DNA of 6,905 bases from Pseudomonadota bacterium (lineage in GTDB: Bacteria > Myxococcota_A > Polyangia > Polyangiales > Polyangiaceae). The stretch spans positions 1 through 6,905 of the forward strand of contig JAEZYZ010000476.1 of the NCBI GenBank assembly GCA_023418705.1, read 5' to 3'. Below the pieces are notes generated by a model, which was not told where the DNA came from, made no database searches, and worked only from the letters and a program-made list of their open reading frames with translations. The position numbers and the translations under genes were made by a program. Shown here in pieces: positions 6,452 through 6,905 of this stretch (within the stretch, counting starts at the first letter, position 1; each line of letters starts with the position of its first letter).

Positions 6452-6604
6452 GAGCTCGTTGAGCTGGATGAGCTGGTTGAGCTCGTTGAGCTGGATGAGC
6501 TCGCTGAGCTGGCTGAGCTCGCTGAGCTGGCTGAGCTCGTTGAGCTGGTTGAGCTGGCTGAGCTGGCTGAGCTGGCTGAGCTGGCTGAGCTCGTTGAGCT
6601 CGCT
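6452..6604. repeat. 9-bp tandem minisatellite, 17 units
   Basis: Seventeen uninterrupted 9-mers of the form GAGCTSGNT (S = G or C; N = A, T or C) run from 6452 to 6604. A truncated GAGCT precedes them at 6447-6451 and a decayed GAGGGAGCG follows. Only positions 6 and 8 vary. Four consecutive identical GAGCTGGCT units (6551-6586), an alternating GAGCTCGCT/GAGCTGGCT block (6497-6532) and a recurring GAGCTCGTT-GAGCTGGAT pair (6452, 6479) point to recent unit duplication. The array fills the gap between the glycosyltransferase stop and the stop of the convergent Cys-rich gene. AGCT is its own complement, so transcripts from either strand can fold into many alternative short stems, which may help end transcription in place of a classical terminator; no U-tract hairpin is seen. 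Confidence 0.95.
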
Positions 6605-6614
6605 GAGGGAGCGC

Positions 6615-6905
6615 TCACTCCAAACAGCCGGGAAACCCCTGCGATGCGCCGTCCGCCCCGCACAGGCACGCGACCTCGTCGTCGGTGAGGCACGGCCCGA
6701 AGTCGCAGCCGTCGCAGGTCATGCACACCGGCGTCTCCGCCGGGCATTCCACCCCCGAGAACCCACCGCAGATGTCTCGCGCCGGCACGCAGAACCCCCG
6801 AACACAATCGTAGCCGTCCGAACACGTGCCGTCGCAAGCCTGCCCGACCGGCCCACAACCGTCGCCGCCCGCGTCACCCCCCGCGCCAGCGGCGTTCCCG
6901 CTCCC
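6615..6905 (-). CDS. Cys-rich, probably exported protein, C-terminal part (5' end outside window)
   Basis: On the minus strand the frame is open from the window edge (6905) to a TGA at 6617-6615, giving 96 residues with no start codon needed inside the window. It begins with a Gly/Ala/Asp-rich spacer (about 16 residues, GSGNAAGAGGDAGGD). A module with 14 cysteines follows: GQACDGTCSDGYDC, GFCVPARDICGG, VECPAETPVCMTCDGC, EVACLCGADG, ending FPGCLE. Even Cys number and Gly-Asp loops suggest a disulphide-stabilised, secreted or lipid-anchored surface protein. Such proteins, with a lipoprotein signal and Gly-rich spacer, are abundant in myxobacteria; the signal itself would be upstream, outside the window. 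The other frames here give Arg-rich shadow products, whereas this one has a strikingly non-random Cys pattern. Function unknown. It converges on the glycosyltransferase gene with the minisatellite between. Confidence 0.82.
   Translation of the reverse strand, partial: GSGNAAGAGGDAGGDGCGPVGQACDGTCSDGYDCVRGFCVPARDICGGFSGVECPAETPVCMTCDGCDFGPCLTDDEVACLCGADGASQGFPGCLE

Noticed and set aside
6346..6858. Minus-strand open frame with a long Ser-Ser-(Ala/Thr/Ser) repeat, which looks like a low-complexity surface protein.
   Set aside because: Its N-terminal part is an out-of-frame, Arg-rich reading of the Cys-rich gene and its C-terminal part is antisense to the glycosyltransferase. The repeat has no stop in any minus frame, so openness there is not evidence of coding.
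1..6905. Search for tRNA, rRNA, CRISPR array, insertion sequence ends or att sites.
   Set aside because: No cloverleaf-like or rRNA-like sequence, spaced direct repeats of CRISPR type, transposase frame or terminal inverted repeats were seen. The only array is the uninterrupted 9-bp minisatellite, which has no spacers.

Overview
The base composition is very GC-rich (by eye about 70 percent, not counted). Coding frames are strongly biased to G/C in the third position. The window also holds two outer-membrane-type lipoprotein signals, a Cys-rich Gly-leader protein and an Mce/Mla lipid transporter. Together these suggest a Gram-negative, didermic bacterium, most likely a myxobacterium (Myxococcota). 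That assignment is inference from style and gene families; no marker gene is present.

Layout. (1) 1-467 (+) is the 3' end of an unrecognised protein with a Pro/Ala-rich linker and a helical C-terminus. (2) 546-1202 (+) encodes a glycine-zipper lipoprotein. (3) 1196-4545 (-) is a tightly overlapped four-gene operon, read right to left: STAS-MlaE permease, MlaF ATPase, MlaD-type MCE protein with a long helical tail, and a PqiC/ABC_trans_aux-type lipoprotein. The neighbours overlap by 8, 4 and 4 bp. (4) 4546-4819 is a 274-bp divergent control region. (5) 4820-6448 (+) encodes a GT-C membrane glycosyltransferase whose motif series resembles mycobacterial AftB. (6) 6452-6604 is a 17-copy, 9-bp minisatellite between convergent genes. 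(7) 6615-6905 (-) is the 3' end of a Cys-rich exported-type protein that continues beyond the window. It has no start codon in its frame inside the window, so it is easily missed.

How the genes work together. The operon appears to be a self-contained phospholipid-transport machine. The inner-membrane permease carries its own STAS regulator. The ATPase powers it. The MCE protein forms the periplasmic ring and probably a helical tube. The lipoprotein is the likely outer-membrane end. No MlaC-like shuttle or MlaA-like protein is encoded here. The divergent glycosyltransferase probably decorates a cell-envelope glycan using a polyprenyl-phosphate sugar, and no direct link to the transporter is shown.

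Nothing in the window is clearly a wholly new system. The points most worth a second look are the single-MCE needle plus lipoprotein arrangement, the AftB-like enzyme outside Actinobacteria, and the minisatellite, which is in phase with the glycosyltransferase reading frame just past its stop codon.
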